DNA of 64,000 nt, from assembly GCA_964573705.1 (NCBI GenBank), contig CAZNLT010000005.1, positions 1 to 64,000 of the forward strand, in the 5' to 3' direction. The notes below the pieces were generated by a model that saw nothing but the letters and a program-made list of their open reading frames with translations, was not told where the DNA came from and did not search any database. The DNA is from JAABSQ01 sp964573705. Lineage in GTDB: Bacteria > Desulfobacterota > Desulfobacteria > Desulfobacterales > Desulfococcaceae. The first letter of the stretch is position 1; each line of letters starts with the position of its first letter. This document shows positions 62,578-64,000 of this stretch, one piece after another. The translations under genes and the position numbers were made by a program.

Positions 62578-63726
62578 TTGAGTTCACCACCGGAATCGGC
62601 CTGGGTGGAGATCGATTTAGGGGCCATCGGCCGCAATGTCCGGGAATTGAAGCGCGTCACCAGTCCGTGCGCGGAATTCATGGCGGTGGTCAAAGCCGAT
62701 GCTTACGGACACGGCGCGGTCGAAGTGGCCCGGACGGCCCTGGCCCATGGGGCGGACCGACTCGGGGTCGCCCGAATCGCCGAAGCCGTGCAGCTTCGAC
62801 AAGCCGGCTTGGATGTGCCCATCCTCATTTTCGGCCATACCCCTCCGGAACAAGCTTCGGAACTGATTCGCCGGAATTTAACGCAAACCGTTTACCGCCG
62901 GGATACGGCTGAAATGCTTTCAGAACAGGGGTCTGCCGACGGAAAACGCCTTCCGGTCCACCTGAAAATCGACACCGGTATGGGACGGCTGGGCATGCTC
63001 TCCTTTTCAGCGGATGGGGCCCCCACTGATGTCGTCGAATCGATCGCGTCCATCTGCAAGCTCCCGGGGTTGACAGTCGAAGGTATTTTCACCCACTTCG
63101 CCGCCTCGGATTCCGCAGACAAGTCTTTTTCCCGGCTTCAGTTCGAACGCTTCATGGAGCTCCTGGACCGGCTCCGCTCGGTGGGAATCGAATTTCAGGT
63201 ACGCCACTGCGCCAACAGCGCCGGGATCATCGATCTGCCGGAAACCCACCTGGATCTGGTCCGGGCAGGCATCGCCATGTACGGACTTCCGCCGTCCGAT
63301 GAGGTGACTCTTCGGGGAATCACCTTACACCCTGCCATGACCCTCAAATCCCGGATTATTCATCAAAAATCGGTTCCAGCCGGTTTCAAGGTGAGCTATG
63401 CCATGACCTATGAGACCCCCGCCCCTACCTCCATCGCCACCGTCTCCATCGGGTATGCCGACGGACTGAATCGGCTCCTCTCTTCCCGGGGTCATATGCT
63501 GGTCCGCGGAAGACGAGCCGCCATTATCGGACGGGTCTGCATGGATCTGACCATGCTGGATGTGGGGCACATTCCGGAAGCCCGGGCGGGGGATGAGGTG
63601 GTGATATTCGGGCGACAGGGGAAGGAAATGATTCATGTGGATGAAATCGCCGCCCTTTTACACACGATCAACTACGAGGTGGTCTCCACCATCACCCGCC
63701 GGGTGGACCGCATCTATGATTCCTGA
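62578..63726 (+). CDS. alr: Alanine racemase
   Basis: The PLP lysine lies in AVVKADAYGHGAVEVA and the catalytic Tyr in VSYAMTYETP. AIIGRVCMDLTMLDVG and SIGYADGLNRLL are family signatures. The gene supplies D-Ala for peptidoglycan. Only a TTG (62578) gives the expected length of about 382 residues. The ATG at 62488 would add 30 residues and overlap the vWA gene by 55 bases. Confidence 0.92.
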   Translation: MSSPPESAWVEIDLGAIGRNVRELKRVTSPCAEFMAVVKADAYGHGAVEVARTALAHGADRLGVARIAEAVQLRQAGLDVPILIFGHTPPEQASELIRRNLTQTVYRRDTAEMLSEQGSADGKRLPVHLKIDTGMGRLGMLSFSADGAPTDVVESIASICKLPGLTVEGIFTHFAASDSADKSFSRLQFERFMELLDRLRSVGIEFQVRHCANSAGIIDLPETHLDLVRAGIAMYGLPPSDEVTLRGITLHPAMTLKSRIIHQKSVPAGFKVSYAMTYETPAPTSIATVSIGYADGLNRLLSSRGHMLVRGRRAAIIGRVCMDLTMLDVGHIPEARAGDEVVIFGRQGKEMIHVDEIAALLHTINYEVVSTITRRVDRIYDS

Positions 63727-64000
63727 AGTGATTCATTGTTCATCGAATTCAATCTCTTCATCCTCATCCTCACCCTTACTCCATACTCACCTGTTTTTCA
63801 GGTGCCTCACACATTCTGATTCACCGTATATTGGAAAGTGGCTATCTTCAATAATTCCTGGAAAACGGGAAAATTTTCCTGAATCCCAGGAATCCCGACG
63901 AGCAGACGACAAAAATGTGATTCCGTCAGTCAAAAAAGTCGACTGCCGAGAAACCTGGGAGCCGTCGATGAAAATGCCATTGCGGGGTATTCCTCGTCTT
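63727..64000. other. Right-edge intergenic region
   Basis: No gene is visible in the last 274 bases of the window. A nested palindrome (63854-63893) has outer arms ATTCCTGG/CCAGGAAT and an inner GGAAAATTTTCC. It may be an operator or a terminator of a gene beyond the window. Confidence 0.4.

Noticed and set aside
1..64000. CRISPR arrays, tRNA/rRNA genes, IS elements or prophage genes
   Set aside because: No regularly spaced repeats, no tRNA-like cloverleaf in the gaps inspected, no transposase, integrase or phage structural genes seen; a covariance-model search was not possible.

Overview
The window reads as chromosome of a sulfate-reducing deltaproteobacterium of the Desulfobacterales type (Desulfosarcina/Desulfococcus-like). 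The main reason is that two redox complexes typical of sulfate reducers lie side by side on the minus strand: a six-gene hmc operon (16-heme cytochrome HmcA, HmcB to HmcF; 30762 down to 24324) and a tmc operon (tetraheme TmcA, TmcB, TmcC, Trp-rich TmcD; 36419 down to 32606). Housekeeping genes (ftsK, rnj, tkt, nadK, alr, an ETF:quinone oxidoreductase) place it on a core replicon. No CRISPR, rRNA, tRNA, prophage or IS element was seen.

Layout. 1-9 kb: the tail of an unrecognised gene, a large dCache hybrid histidine kinase, a small Ntn-hydrolase (proteasome-like) protein, and a decaying stretch (a TPR remnant, then a PEP-mobile/ATP-grasp gene and its neighbour broken by a deletion and frameshifts). 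9-12 kb: a nitronate monooxygenase-like protein and a short homoserine dehydrogenase. 11.9-17.6 kb: a tight four-gene minus-strand operon encoding a threonine-synthase-like PLP enzyme, a DUF1611/DgcN-like P-loop protein, an 800-residue fusion of a MurL-like PP-loop domain with a creatininase domain, and a dipeptide epimerase. This is the best candidate for an undescribed pathway. Three of its parts belong to families linked to glutamate stereochemistry.

17.9-36.4 kb: an 18.5-kb co-directional block that joins three sensor kinases (two with a matching C-x10-C-x2-C-P PAS insert), three stand-alone receivers, a tandem universal stress protein and the hmc and tmc complexes. It looks like a transmembrane electron-transfer locus with its own signalling genes. 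36.8-48.5 kb: a PilZ protein, a methyltransferase coupled to ftsK, RNase J, a second methyltransferase, a zinc-ribbon membrane protein, an asparagine synthase that lacks its ATP-pyrophosphatase core, a radical SAM protein and transketolase. 48.6-54.2 kb: a DUF3786-like protein, an NCS1 (CytX-like) permease, ETF-QO, a ThiB-like binding protein and an Hpt-like protein without its phospho-accepting His. 54.4-63.7 kb: a pentapeptide-repeat hybrid, bacteriohemerythrin, NAD kinase, then a Ser/Thr phosphorylation cassette (CHASE2 kinase with TPR-like segment, PP2C phosphatase, double-FHA protein, vWA-like membrane protein) and alanine racemase.

Scattered between genes is a dispersed palindromic repeat of about 120-150 bp with a long GC-rich hairpin and a conserved loop. 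There are three full or nearly full copies (11.8, 42.6 and 55.8 kb) and one copy reduced to its outer ends (50.7 kb). All functional calls are based on motifs and family knowledge read by eye; no database search was run.
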